Source: Salmonella enterica subsp. houtenae serovar Houten (lineage in GTDB: Bacteria > Pseudomonadota > Gammaproteobacteria > Enterobacterales > Enterobacteriaceae). From it: a DNA stretch of 64,000 nt. Below, piece after piece: positions 35,464 to 48,166 of the stretch. The notes under the pieces were generated by a model. The model searched no databases and was not told where the DNA came from. It saw only the letters and a list, made by a program, of their open reading frames with translations. The position numbers and the translations under genes were made by a program. Where the stretch lies: assembly GCA_900478215.1 (NCBI GenBank), contig LS483478.1:1054001-1118000 (forward strand), in the 5' to 3' direction. Positions within the stretch are counted from its first letter, which is position 1. Every line of letters starts with the position of its first letter.

Positions 35464-35511
35464 TCAGGGGAAGGTAAAAAAGAATGCGAAGAAAAACCGG
35501 GCTAGCTTCAT
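35464..35511 (-). CDS. pheL: PheL, phenylalanine attenuation leader peptide
   Basis: A 15-residue leader, [15 protein letters not shown], then TGA, with 7 Phe codons in its last 10 residues. AAGGAAA precedes the ATG at 35511. Ribosome stalling at the Phe codons when Phe-tRNA is scarce would prevent formation of the terminator at 35389-35417 and allow pheA transcription. The E. coli peptide (from memory) begins [15 protein letters not shown], so the first residues differ while the Phe run is kept. Confidence 0.95.
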   Translation of the reverse strand: [15 protein letters not shown]

Positions 35512-35536
35512 AACTGTTTCCTTTGTGTACGTAAGT

Positions 35537-35566
35537 ACAGTACCCGTACTGTTTTAATCCTGTCAA
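35537..35566 (-). promoter_or_regulatory. pheL-pheA promoter
   Basis: On the minus strand TTGACA (35566-35561), 18 bp, TACTGT (35542-35537). The -35 is consensus, and the -10 start is 26 bp upstream of pheL. It overlaps the U tract of the raiA terminator. Confidence 0.8.
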
Positions 35567-35591
35567 CAAAAAACGCGCCCGAAGGCGCGTT
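35566..35591 (-). terminator. Terminator of raiA
   Basis: AACGCGCC, TTCG loop, GGCGCGTT then a T run on the minus strand. It lies 23 bp after the raiA stop and directly abuts the pheL promoter. Confidence 0.88.
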
Positions 35592-35614
35592 GGCGATACA
35601 CTCAATGTAAGGGA

Positions 35615-35953
35615 CTACTCTTCTTCTGCTTCGACGAAGCTGGCATCTTTCACCGATGCGGTGGCACGACGGGCTTCGCCTTTGTGCTGCACTTTATTGA
35701 GCTGCCGTTCCAGCTTGTTGATCAATTCATTAATAGCGGTGTACATATCTTCGTGTTTTGCGCTGGCGACCAGGTGTCCGTTCGGTGTATTAATGGTGGC
35801 GTCAGCAATAAAGCCCTGTGGCTCTTTGGACAGAATGATATGAGGATTAATCAGGTGAGTTTGCCATTTTTCCAGTTTGGCGAGACGGTCTGCGACATGT
35901 TGGCGGATTGCCGGAGTAATTTCCATTTGTTTACTGGTAATGTTCATTGTCAT
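35615..35953 (-). CDS. raiA: RaiA (YfiA), ribosome-associated stationary-phase inhibitor
   Basis: 112 residues from the ATG at 35953 (MTMNITSKQMEITPAIRQHVADRLAKLEKW...). The frame extends 26 codons upstream, but those are not in the family. It is an S30AE/HPF-like domain, with the acidic tail ending EAEEE. It binds the 30S decoding site in stationary phase and cold shock, blocks translation and opposes 100S dimer formation. The 145 bp upstream (to 36100) are AT-rich and probably carry its promoter, but I cannot assign boxes. Confidence 0.97.
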   Translation of the reverse strand: MTMNITSKQMEITPAIRQHVADRLAKLEKWQTHLINPHIILSKEPQGFIADATINTPNGHLVASAKHEDMYTAINELINKLERQLNKVQHKGEARRATASVKDASFVEAEEE

Positions 35954-36175
35954 AAATTTTACCTCTTGTCTTTCCCGTCTTGGTGATTCCAGCATACCGT
36001 TCTTAATGTCAAAATGTGTGATGTAAATCACATTATTTTGTCACTTTTTGTCAAGGCGAACTTTTTGTGAGGCATCGCAGGAAGAAGCGATCTTTTACTT
36101 GAGGAATGCCTGAAAGCAGGCCATATTTGACTGGATGCGTTGCAGTGAAATCATTTCTGTTGCATCAGATACCGA

Positions 36176-36206
36176 ATAAAAAAACGGCAGCCGGGAGGCT
36201 GCCGTT
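36176..36206 (-). terminator. Terminator of bamD
   Basis: AACGGCAGCC pairs with GGCTGCCGTT around TCCC and is followed by TTTTTTT on the minus strand, 18 bp after the bamD stop. Confidence 0.9.
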
Positions 36207-36224
36207 TTGCTTGTTTGTGTTGCT

Positions 36225-36962
36225 TCAGGTGTTTTTGCTGTTAGCGGCAATAATTTTCGCTACTTTGTCAGCCTGCGCATTCAACTGCATCTGACGATAG
36301 GCGTTTTCCATCAGCGGCAACGCATCGCGCGTGGCCTGCGTATCAGGATAATTGCGTAACATACCTTCTACCCGGTTTACGACCGCAACCCATGCGCCGC
36401 GCGCGGTATAGTACTCTGCGACGGAATATTCATATTTCGCCAGACGGTCTTTCAGGAATACCAGACGCTTAGTGGCGTCGGTTGTGTACTGGCTATTAGG
36501 ATAGTTGCGTACCAGTTTCGAAAAGTCATTGAATGCCGCCCGCGCATGTTGCGGATCGCGATCGCTGCGATCGACGCCAAAGAAACCTTGCAGCGCGCTA
36601 TCATCCAGCGCCATGTTCGTCAGGCCGCGCATGTACATGACATAGTCAATATTAGGGTGCGTTGGATTAAGACGCATAAAACGATCGATGGCGGCCTGCG
36701 CTAGCGGCAAATCGGCGTTTTTGTAATAGGCGTAGATAAGATCCAACTGCACCTGCTGAGAATACGGTCCGAATGGATAACGATTATCTAACGCTTCTAA
36801 TTGCGTTATGGCCTGTTTCCAGTTACCGTCCTGCAGCTTTTGCTGAGCAGTCGCGTAGATTTCATTCGGCGGATTATCGGGCACCTCTTCCTTTGAACCC
36901 GAGCAACCCGCCAGAAACAGGCTCAACGTGGCTGCTGCCACCAGATATTTCATGCGCGTCAT
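36225..36962 (-). CDS. bamD: BamD (YfiO), essential BAM complex lipoprotein
   Basis: 245 residues with a lipoprotein signal (MTRMKYLVAAATLSLFLAGC, lipidated Cys19 or Cys20 depending on counting). It is followed by about five TPR repeats (EIYATAQQKLQDGNWKQAITQLEAL..., QVQLDLIYAYYKNADLPLAQAAIDRFMRL...). BamD is the essential lipoprotein that links BamA with BamC and BamE for beta-barrel insertion; bamE is at 18.8 kb. It is divergent from rluD, with 131 bp between the starts. Confidence 0.98.
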   Translation of the reverse strand: MTRMKYLVAAATLSLFLAGCSGSKEEVPDNPPNEIYATAQQKLQDGNWKQAITQLEALDNRYPFGPYSQQVQLDLIYAYYKNADLPLAQAAIDRFMRLNPTHPNIDYVMYMRGLTNMALDDSALQGFFGVDRSDRDPQHARAAFNDFSKLVRNYPNSQYTTDATKRLVFLKDRLAKYEYSVAEYYTARGAWVAVVNRVEGMLRNYPDTQATRDALPLMENAYRQMQLNAQADKVAKIIAANSKNT

Positions 36963-37093
36963 GACGTTTTGACTTTCCTCAAAATGTTTTACGGGAGATT
37001 CTCTGTTCCTGCTCCCGGTTAAGACCAGCTACAATAGCACACTATATTAAACGGCAAAGCCGTAAAACCCAACGTTAAACGAAGAAGCTGTAT

Positions 37094-38074
37094 ATGGCAC
37101 AACGAGTACAACTCACCGCAACGGTCTCCGAAAACCAACTCGGTCAACGCTTAGATCAGGCTTTGGCCGAAATGTTCCCGGATTATTCACGTTCGCGTAT
37201 AAAAGAATGGATTTTGAATCAGCGCGTGTTGGTCAATGGTCAACTTTGCGATAAACCAAAAGAAAAAGTGTTAGGCGGCGAGCGGGTGGCTATTGATGCG
37301 GAGATCGACGAAGAGATTCGTTTTGAAGCGCAGGATATCCCGTTAGATATTGTTTATGAAGATGACAATATTCTGGTTATCAATAAGCCACGCGATCTGG
37401 TGGTACATCCTGGCGCGGGTAACCCGGACGGTACGGTACTGAACGCGTTGCTACATTATTATCCGCCGATTGCGGATGTCCCGCGCGCGGGTATTGTGCA
37501 TCGTCTGGATAAGGACACGACGGGGCTGATGGTGGTGGCTAAAACCGTTCCGGCGCAAACGCGCCTGGTGGAGTCTTTACAGCTGCGCGAGATCACCCGC
37601 GAATATGAAGCGGTCGCGATCGGACATATGACGGCGGGAGGAACGGTGAATGAACCAATTAGTCGTCATCCGACCAAACGTACCCATATGTCGGTGCATC
37701 CAATGGGCAAACCGGCGGTGACCCACTACCGCATTATGGAACATTTCCGTGTGCACACGCGCCTTAGATTGCGTCTGGAGACCGGGCGTACGCACCAGAT
37801 CCGCGTGCATATGGCGCATATTACGCATCCGTTAGTGGGCGATCAGGTATATGGCGGGCGTCCACGTCCACCGAAAGGCGCATCGGAAGAGTTTATTTCC
37901 GCGCTGCGTAAGTTTGACCGCCAGGCGCTTCATGCAACGATGCTGCGTCTCTACCATCCTGTATCGGGTATCGAAATGGAGTGGCACGCGCCGATTCCAC
38001 AAGATATGGTGGACCTTATCGATGCGATGCGCGCCGATTTCGAAGATCATAAAGATGATGTGGACTGGTTATGA
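37094..38074 (+). CDS. rluD: RluD, 23S rRNA pseudouridine synthase (1911/1915/1917)
   Basis: 326 residues. An N-terminal S4 domain (about 17-75; GQRLDQALAEMFPDYSRSRIKEWILNQRVLVNG) is followed by an RluA-type catalytic domain with the catalytic Asp in AGIVHRLDKDTTGLMVVAKT (about residue 139) and RLETGRTHQIRVHMAHITHPLVGD. It makes three pseudouridines in helix 69 of 23S rRNA and is needed for normal 50S function. The stop overlaps the start of pgeF by 4 bp (ATGA), so the two are coupled. Confidence 0.98.
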   Translation: MAQRVQLTATVSENQLGQRLDQALAEMFPDYSRSRIKEWILNQRVLVNGQLCDKPKEKVLGGERVAIDAEIDEEIRFEAQDIPLDIVYEDDNILVINKPRDLVVHPGAGNPDGTVLNALLHYYPPIADVPRAGIVHRLDKDTTGLMVVAKTVPAQTRLVESLQLREITREYEAVAIGHMTAGGTVNEPISRHPTKRTHMSVHPMGKPAVTHYRIMEHFRVHTRLRLRLETGRTHQIRVHMAHITHPLVGDQVYGGRPRPPKGASEEFISALRKFDRQALHATMLRLYHPVSGIEMEWHAPIPQDMVDLIDAMRADFEDHKDDVDWL

Positions 38075-38802
38075 ATGCACTGATTGCCCCGCAGTGGCCG
38101 CAGCCGAAAGGCGTTGCAGCCTGTAGTTCTACCCGTATTGGCGGAGTGAGTTTACCGCCTTACGACTCGCTGAATCTGGGGGCGCATTGCGGCGACAACC
38201 CGGAGCATGTTGAAGAGAACCGCAGGCGTCTGTTTGCGGCGGGTAATCTGCCTTCGAAACCTGTCTGGCTTGAACAGGTTCACGGTAAAAATGTGTTGAG
38301 GCTTACCGGGGAGCCTTATGTATCCAAACGTGCGGATGCGTCTTACAGCAATACGCCAGGAACCGTTTGCGCGGTAATGACGGCAGACTGTCTGCCTGTG
38401 CTATTCTGTAACCGTGAGGGAACAGAAGTGGCGGCGGCTCATGCGGGCTGGCGCGGATTATGTGAAGGCGTACTGGAGGAAACTGTCGCCTGCTTTGCTG
38501 ACAAACCAGAAAATATCATCGCCTGGTTAGGTCCGGCGATCGGCCCGACCGCTTTTGAAGTGGGGCCGGAAGTGCGTGATGCATTTTTAGCAAAAGATGC
38601 GCAAGCCGATAGCGCATTTTTGCCGCACGGGGAAAAATTTCTGGCGGATATTTATCAGCTTGCACGCCAACGTCTGGCGAATACCGGCGTTGAACATGTC
38701 TATGGCGGGGATCGCTGCACCTTTAGCGAAAGTGAGACTTTCTTCTCTTATCGTCGCGACAAGACGACAGGTCGTATGGCAAGTTTTATTTGGCTGATAT
38801 AA
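38071..38802 (+). CDS. pgeF: PgeF (YfiH), peptidoglycan editing factor, laccase-domain protein
   Basis: 243 residues of the multicopper-polyphenol-oxidase-like DUF152 family. The metal-binding trio is visible: His in LEQVHGKNV (~71), Cys in MTADCLPVLF (~107) and His in AAAHAGWRG (~124). In E. coli YfiH hydrolyses UDP-MurNAc-L-Ser to keep serine out of the first position of the peptidoglycan peptide; older work called it a laccase. It is co-translated with rluD. The clpB heat-shock promoter lies between it and clpB. Confidence 0.95.
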   Translation: MNALIAPQWPQPKGVAACSSTRIGGVSLPPYDSLNLGAHCGDNPEHVEENRRRLFAAGNLPSKPVWLEQVHGKNVLRLTGEPYVSKRADASYSNTPGTVCAVMTADCLPVLFCNREGTEVAAAHAGWRGLCEGVLEETVACFADKPENIIAWLGPAIGPTAFEVGPEVRDAFLAKDAQADSAFLPHGEKFLADIYQLARQRLANTGVEHVYGGDRCTFSESETFFSYRRDKTTGRMASFIWLI

Positions 38803-38864
38803 CCTAAAGAATCAAGACGATCCGGTACGGGTAACTTTCTTTTCACATAATTCAGGTCATTCAC

Positions 38865-38892
38865 CTTGAATAATTGAGGGATGACCTCATTT
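38865..38892 (+). promoter_or_regulatory. Sigma-32 promoter of clpB
   Basis: CTTGAAT (38865-38871), 13 bp, CCTCATTT (38885-38892): RpoH promoter layout 40 bp upstream of the clpB ATG. Confidence 0.88.
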
Positions 38893-38931
38893 AATCTCCA
38901 GTAGCAATTTTGACCTGTTATGGGAGGAGTT

Positions 38932-41505
38932 ATGCGTCTGGATCGTCTTACTAACAAATTCCAGCTTGCTCTTGCCGATGCCCAGTCGCTCGCGCTGGGG
39001 CACGACAACCAATTCATCGAACCTCTTCATTTAATGAGCGCCTTGCTGAACCAGGAGGGGGGATCGATACGTCCTTTATTAACCTCTGCCGGCATTAATG
39101 CTGGCCAGTTGCGCACCGCTATCGATCAGGCTCTGAGCCGTTTACCGCAGGTGGAAGGCACCGGCGGCGACGTACAGCCTTCTTCGGAACTGGTACGCGT
39201 ACTGAACCTTTGCGACAAGCTGGCGCAAAAACGGGGGGACAATTTTATTTCGTCAGAGCTGTTTGTTCTGGCGGCGCTTGAGTCTCGCGGCACGTTAACC
39301 GATCTGCTGAAATCAGCCGGTGCGACCACGACCAATATCACTCAGGCAATTGAACAGATGCGCGGAGGTGAAAGCGTGAACGATCAAGGGGCTGAAGACC
39401 AACGTCAGGCCTTGAAAAAATATACCGTCGATCTGACCGAGCGGGCTGAACAAGGTAAGCTTGACCCGGTAATTGGTCGTGATGAAGAAATTCGCCGTAC
39501 CATTCAGGTACTGCAACGTCGTACTAAAAACAATCCGGTGTTAATCGGTGAGCCAGGGGTCGGTAAAACGGCAATTGTTGAAGGACTGGCACAGCGCATT
39601 ATTAATGGTGAAGTCCCTGAAGGTTTAAAAGGCCGCCGCGTACTGGCGCTGGATATGGGCGCGCTGGTGGCCGGGGCGAAATATCGCGGCGAATTTGAGG
39701 AACGTCTGAAAGGCGTGCTGAACGACCTCGCAAAACAGGAAGGCAACGTCATTCTGTTTATTGACGAACTGCACACGATGGTTGGCGCAGGTAAGGCTGA
39801 TGGCGCAATGGACGCCGGGAATATGCTGAAACCGGCGCTGGCGCGTGGTGAGCTACACTGCGTGGGCGCCACCACGCTGGATGAGTACCGTCAATACATT
39901 GAAAAAGACGCGGCGCTGGAACGTCGTTTTCAAAAAGTGTTTGTCGCAGAACCCTCAGTGGAAGACACCATCGCTATTCTGCGTGGCCTGAAAGAACGTT
40001 ACGAGCTGCACCACCATGTGCAGATCACTGACCCGGCGATTGTGGCGGCGGCAACGTTGTCTCACCGCTATATCGCCGACCGTCAGTTGCCGGATAAAGC
40101 TATCGACCTCATCGATGAAGCGGCATCCAGCATTCGTATGCAGATTGACTCTAAGCCGGAGGAGCTGGACAGGCTCGACCGCCGCATTATTCAGCTTAAA
40201 CTGGAACAGCAGGCGTTGATGAAAGAGTCTGACGAGGCGAGTAAAAAACGTCTTGATATGCTGAATGAAGAACTGGACGATAAAGAACGTCAGTACTCTG
40301 AGTTAGAAGAAGAGTGGAAAGCGGAAAAAGCGTCGCTCTCTGGTACGCAAACTATTAAAGCGGAGCTGGAGCAGGCGAAGATCGCCATCGAGCAGGCGCG
40401 TCGCGTTGGCGACCTGGCGCGGATGTCCGAGTTGCAGTACGGCAAAATTCCGGAGCTGGAAAAACAGTTAGAAGCCGCGACCCAGTCGGAAGGTAAAACC
40501 ATGCGTCTGTTACGTAACAAAGTGACGGATGCGGAAATTGCCGAAGTGCTGGCGCGCTGGACCGGTATTCCGGTTGCCAGAATGCTGGAAGGCGAACGTG
40601 AAAAACTGTTGCGTATGGAACAAGAATTACACAGCCGCGTGATCGGGCAGAATGAAGCTGTTGAAGCGGTATCGAACGCTATACGTCGTAGCCGCGCGGG
40701 GCTGTCCGATCCGAACCGTCCAATTGGTTCCTTCCTGTTCCTCGGGCCGACGGGGGTCGGTAAAACCGAATTGTGTAAAGCGCTGGCTAACTTTATGTTC
40801 GACAGCGACGACGCGATGGTGCGTATTGACATGTCTGAGTTTATGGAGAAACACTCCGTGTCTCGTCTGGTCGGGGCGCCTCCGGGATATGTCGGTTATG
40901 AAGAAGGCGGTTATTTGACGGAAGCGGTGCGCCGTCGCCCTTATTCCGTCATCTTGTTGGATGAAGTGGAAAAAGCGCATCCGGATGTATTCAACATTCT
41001 GTTGCAGGTGCTGGACGACGGTCGTCTGACTGACGGGCAAGGGAGAACGGTCGACTTCCGTAATACGGTGGTCATTATGACTTCTAACCTCGGTTCCGAT
41101 CTCATTCAGGAGCGTTTTGGCGAACTGGATTACGGTCGGATGAAAGAGATGGTGCTGGGTGTGGTTAGCCAAAACTTCCGTCCGGAATTTATCAACCGTA
41201 TTGATGAGGTTGTGGTATTCCATCCGTTAGGTGAGCAACACATCGCTTCTATTGCTCAGATCCAGCTGCAGCGTCTATACAAACGTCTGGAAGAACGTGG
41301 TTATGAAATCCATATCTCCGACGAGGCGCTGAAACTGTTGAGCGCCAACGGTTACGATCCGGTGTATGGGGCGCGTCCGTTAAAACGTGCTATTCAACAG
41401 CAGATCGAAAACCCACTGGCGCAGCAAATTCTGTCTGGTGAACTGGTTCCTGGCAAAGTGATTCGCCTTGAAGCCAATGAGGATCGTATTGTGGCAGTGC
41501 AGTAA
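38932..41505 (+). CDS. clpB: ClpB, protein disaggregase
   Basis: 857 residues from the ATG at 38932, with GGGAGGAG upstream (an in-frame ATG at 38920 is inside the ribosome site). Order: Clp N domain (1-~145), AAA1 with Walker A GEPGVGKTA (~206), coiled-coil M domain (about 400-525, Lys/Glu/Leu-rich), AAA2 with Walker A GPTGVGKTE (~605), and a C-terminal domain. It works with DnaK-DnaJ-GrpE to pull apart aggregates. Codon 149 is GTG (39376-39378) and is preceded by GGAGG, the known internal start for the short ClpB form lacking the N domain. Controlled by RpoH; followed by a terminator. Confidence 0.99.
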   Translation: MRLDRLTNKFQLALADAQSLALGHDNQFIEPLHLMSALLNQEGGSIRPLLTSAGINAGQLRTAIDQALSRLPQVEGTGGDVQPSSELVRVLNLCDKLAQKRGDNFISSELFVLAALESRGTLTDLLKSAGATTTNITQAIEQMRGGESVNDQGAEDQRQALKKYTVDLTERAEQGKLDPVIGRDEEIRRTIQVLQRRTKNNPVLIGEPGVGKTAIVEGLAQRIINGEVPEGLKGRRVLALDMGALVAGAKYRGEFEERLKGVLNDLAKQEGNVILFIDELHTMVGAGKADGAMDAGNMLKPALARGELHCVGATTLDEYRQYIEKDAALERRFQKVFVAEPSVEDTIAILRGLKERYELHHHVQITDPAIVAAATLSHRYIADRQLPDKAIDLIDEAASSIRMQIDSKPEELDRLDRRIIQLKLEQQALMKESDEASKKRLDMLNEELDDKERQYSELEEEWKAEKASLSGTQTIKAELEQAKIAIEQARRVGDLARMSELQYGKIPELEKQLEAATQSEGKTMRLLRNKVTDAEIAEVLARWTGIPVARMLEGEREKLLRMEQELHSRVIGQNEAVEAVSNAIRRSRAGLSDPNRPIGSFLFLGPTGVGKTELCKALANFMFDSDDAMVRIDMSEFMEKHSVSRLVGAPPGYVGYEEGGYLTEAVRRRPYSVILLDEVEKAHPDVFNILLQVLDDGRLTDGQGRTVDFRNTVVIMTSNLGSDLIQERFGELDYGRMKEMVLGVVSQNFRPEFINRIDEVVVFHPLGEQHIASIAQIQLQRLYKRLEERGYEIHISDEALKLLSANGYDPVYGARPLKRAIQQQIENPLAQQILSGELVPGKVIRLEANEDRIVAVQ

Positions 41506-41523
41506 GCCACAAATTTGAATAAA

Positions 41524-41548
41524 ACGGGCCCTGACGGGCTCGTTTTTG
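41524..41548 (+). terminator. Terminator of clpB
   Basis: ACGGGCCC (41524-41531), TGAC loop, GGGCTCGT (41536-41543) with one G-U pair, then a T tract. It lies 18 bp after the clpB stop. Confidence 0.85.
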
Positions 41549-41630
41549 TTTAAAAACCAGGCGAAAGTAAGCTTTTGGTTCAAGCGTTGTTTGAAAAATG
41601 ACCTGTTGAGCTTTTTTTTGCATTTAGGTC

Positions 41631-41777
41631 TTGTCAGGCCCAAATAACTCCCTATAATGCGCCACCACTGACACGGAACAACGGCACACAGGCCGCCGGG
41701 TCAGCGGGGTTCAGACCAGAATCTCACGGAGTAAAGCGAAAATAAACGCTTGACTCTGAAGCGGGAAAGCGTAATAT
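41631..41777 (+). promoter_or_regulatory. rRNA operon promoters P1 and P2
   Basis: P1: TTGTCA (41631-41636), 16 bp, TATAAT (41653-41658) with a GC-rich discriminator GCGCCACC. P2: TTGACT (41750-41755), 16 bp, TAATAT (41772-41777). The AT-rich 80 bp before P1 (T-run at 41610-41620) fits an UP element. The 467-bp clpB-16S gap holds only the clpB terminator and this leader. Confidence 0.9.
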
Positions 41778-41789
41778 GCACACCCCGCG

Positions 41790-41825
41790 CCGCTGAGAAA
41801 AGCGAAGCGGCACTGCTCTTTAACA
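41790..41825 (+). promoter_or_regulatory. rrn antitermination signals boxB and boxA
   Basis: A boxB-like hairpin (GCCGCT ... AGCGGC, about 41790-41812) is followed by boxA TGCTCTTTAACA (41814-41825). They recruit the Nus antitermination complex. A second boxA-like sequence (TGCTCTTTAAAA, about 43788-43799) lies in the 16S-23S spacer. Confidence 0.85.
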
Positions 41826-41972
41826 ATTTATCAGACAATCTGTGTGGGCACTCGAAGATACGGATTCTTGACGTCGCAAGACGAAAAATGAATACCAAGT
41901 CTCTGAGTGAACACGTAATTCATTACGAAGTTCTATTCTTTGAAAAAAGAAAGTCACGAGCATCAAACTTTT

Positions 41973-43514
<1,542 letters not shown>

Positions 43515-43599
43515 CCTTAAAGAACCTGCCTTTGTAGTGTCCACACAGATTGTCTGATGAAAAGTAAATAGCAAGGCGTCTTGCGAGAGAGACTTCAGT

Positions 43600-43675
43600 G
43601 TCCCCTTCGTCTAGAGGCCCAGGACACCGCCCTTTCACGGCGGTAACAGGGGTTCGAATCCCCTAGGGGACGCCA
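43600..43675 (+). tRNA. gltW: tRNA-Glu (UUC) in the 16S-23S spacer
   Basis: A 76-nt cloverleaf from GTCCCCTTCGTC to GGGGACGCCA. The acceptor stem GTCCCCT pairs with AGGGGAC, the anticodon stem CCGCC/GGCGG encloses loop CUUUCAC with anticodon UUC at 43634-43636, and the T loop is TTCGAAT. CCA is encoded. A single tRNA-Glu in the spacer and location beside clpB fit rrnG of E. coli, whose tRNA is gltW. Confidence 0.97.
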
Positions 43676-43714
43676 GCGTTCAAACTGATGAGGTCAAACC
43701 TCCAGGGGACGCCA
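43676..43714 (+). repeat. 39-bp insert duplicating the tRNA-Glu 3' end
   Basis: The last 11 bases of the tRNA gene (AGGGGACGCCA, 43665-43675) recur exactly at 43704-43714. The segment between them contains a small perfect hairpin (GAGGT-CAA-ACCTC, 43690-43702). In E. coli, as I recall, the tRNA is followed directly by CTTGCTGG, which here comes only after the second copy, so 39 bp look inserted. Confidence 0.75.
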
Positions 43715-43904
43715 CTTGCTGGTTTGTGAGTGAAAGTCGCCGGCCGTTATATCTCAAAACTGACTTGCGAGTCATGTTTGAGATATTTGCTCTTTAAAAA
43801 TCTGGATCAAGCTGAAAATTGAAACGACACACAGTCAATGTGTGTTCGAGTCTCTCAAATTTTCGCGACACGATGATGTTTCACGAAACATCTTCGGGTT
43901 GTGA

Positions 43905-46911
<3,007 letters not shown>

Positions 46912-46980
46912 ACAACGCCAAAGATGTTTTGGCGGAACTGAGAAGACGAACAATTTTCAGCTCAGATTCAGAGTCCGAAG

Positions 46981-47085
46981 GATTTTGCGCTGAGGCAGGG
47001 CGGCAAACGCAGCGACGGAAGGAGCATACACAAGTATGTGACTGAGGTTCGCAAGAGCAGCCAACGCAGCATCAGTGTAAAAGAC
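46981..47085. repeat. ERIC-like palindrome in the 23S-5S spacer
   Basis: The core GGAGCATAC-ACAA-GTATGTGACTGAGG (47020-47048) follows the ERIC core GGAGCTTAC-ATAA-GTAAGTGACTGGGG, and AGCAGCCAACGCAG matches the flank of the ERIC at 27540. The outer arms are diverged. The normal spacer is short, so this element accounts for most of the 196-bp gap. Confidence 0.65.
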
Positions 47086-47107
47086 ACAGGACAGAGCACA
47101 AAGAATT

Positions 47108-47227
47108 TGCCTGGCGGCCGTAGCGCGGTGGTCCCACCTGACCCCATGCCGAACTCAGAAGTGAAACGCCGTAGCGCCGATGGTAGTGTGGGGTCTCCCC
47201 ATGCGAGAGTAGGGAACTGCCAGGCAT
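47108..47227 (+). rRNA. rrf: 5S ribosomal RNA
   Basis: 120 nt from TGCCTGGCGGCCG to CTGCCAGGCAT, with perfectly pairing ends (TGCCTGGC/GCCAGGCA) and the conserved CCCATGCCGAACTCAGAAG loop. Last gene of the rrn operon; two terminators follow. Confidence 0.98.
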
Positions 47228-47239
47228 CAAACAGAACAG

Positions 47240-47436
47240 AAGGCCCGGTCGAAAGACCGGGCCTTTTGTTTTATCTGTTGTCTGTCGGTGAGGGCTCTCC
47301 GGAGCAGGACAAATCCGCCGGGAGCGGATTTGAACGTTGCGCAGCAACGGCCCGGAGGGTGGCGGGCAGGACGCCCGCCATAAACTGCCAGGCATCAGAC
47401 AAGTGAAAAAGCCCGTCCTGACGGACGGGCTTTTTT
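47240..47436 (+). terminator. rrn terminators T1 and T2
   Basis: T1: AAGGCCCGGTC, GAAA loop, GACCGGGCCTT then T-rich (47240-47270). T2: AAGCCCGTC ... GACGGGCTT and TTTTTT (47409-47436). The stretch between them (CCGCCGGGAGCGGATTTGAACGTTGCG...) matches the familiar rrnB T1-T2 region. From 47437 to 47607 I see no gene; it probably holds the promoter of the next gene. Confidence 0.93.
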
Positions 47437-47607
47437 GCGTTCCGGCCGGTATACACTGCCCGATGGCGGCTCCGCTTTATCCTGCCTACAGGAATTATCC
47501 CGCCCACAAAGCTGGCGCTATTGTAGAACCGATAAGGGCAAAACCCACCCAATCGTTAACGATGAACTATCCTTTACACTTGCTTATATAAGCAGTGAGG
47601 ATTTTCA

Positions 47608-48063
47608 TTGGCTATCAAACCTTTTAACTACCAGCAGGACTTTTCCAGCATTGATTTCCGCCAGCAGCCTGAATTGTATCAGGTTGGACGAGGCGAGCAG
47701 GGGGTGCTACTGGTTGAACCCTACAAAAGTGAAATTCTTCCTTTCTGGCGCTATAAAGATGAAGCATCGGCGATGAAATCCGCAGAACAGATCTACCAGT
47801 TGTTCGAAGCTTACCGGCAGCAGGATGATTTCGTTGGTATGGACATGGCGCGTAAATTTATTCAGATGGGATATACCCGCGCCAGGCGATACGCTAACTA
47901 TAAAGGCGGTAAAAAGTATGCAGAAGACGGCAGCCTGAATACACGGGGTAATGATCCTATTAAGGCCGCGGCGGCAACGGTTTTCAAAGGTTGGTGGGAT
48001 AAAATCCGTCAGGACGAAGACTATCTGAAACGGAAACACCAACATCAGGCACGGTGGGGATAA
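47608..48063 (+). CDS. DUF4385 family protein of unknown function
   Basis: 151 residues beginning at TTG 47608 (MAIKPFNYQQDFSSIDFRQQPELYQVGRGEQGVLLVEPYKSEILPFWRYK...), with GTGAGG 8 bases upstream; no ATG is nearer to the conserved start. It is a soluble, charged protein with conserved RKFIQMGYTRARRYANYKGGKKY and TVFKGWW motifs. I recognise it as DUF4385, found in bacteria and in large phages, with no known reaction. The TTG start and phage distribution suggest acquisition, although it lies in core chromosome right after the rrn operon. E. coli K-12, as I recall, has no gene here. No membrane or export signal is visible. Confidence 0.8.
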   Translation: MAIKPFNYQQDFSSIDFRQQPELYQVGRGEQGVLLVEPYKSEILPFWRYKDEASAMKSAEQIYQLFEAYRQQDDFVGMDMARKFIQMGYTRARRYANYKGGKKYAEDGSLNTRGNDPIKAAAATVFKGWWDKIRQDEDYLKRKHQHQARWG

Positions 48064-48166
48064 AAATTAGCAAACAAATAATTAACACTTTATTTACTTT
48101 TTTGTCTCGCGTAATCTGAATCTCCAAAATAAAAGGCCGATCAAGCCTGGCAACAAGGAGAACAGT

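Noticed and set aside
36963..37093. Sigma-E promoter for bamD
   Set aside because: GGAACAG is present, but no matching TCnAA-type -10 at a proper distance was seen.
38803..38931. A small RNA (RyfD-like) between pgeF and clpB
   Set aside because: E. coli has a reported sRNA in this gap, but I see no promoter-terminator pair besides the clpB RpoH promoter.
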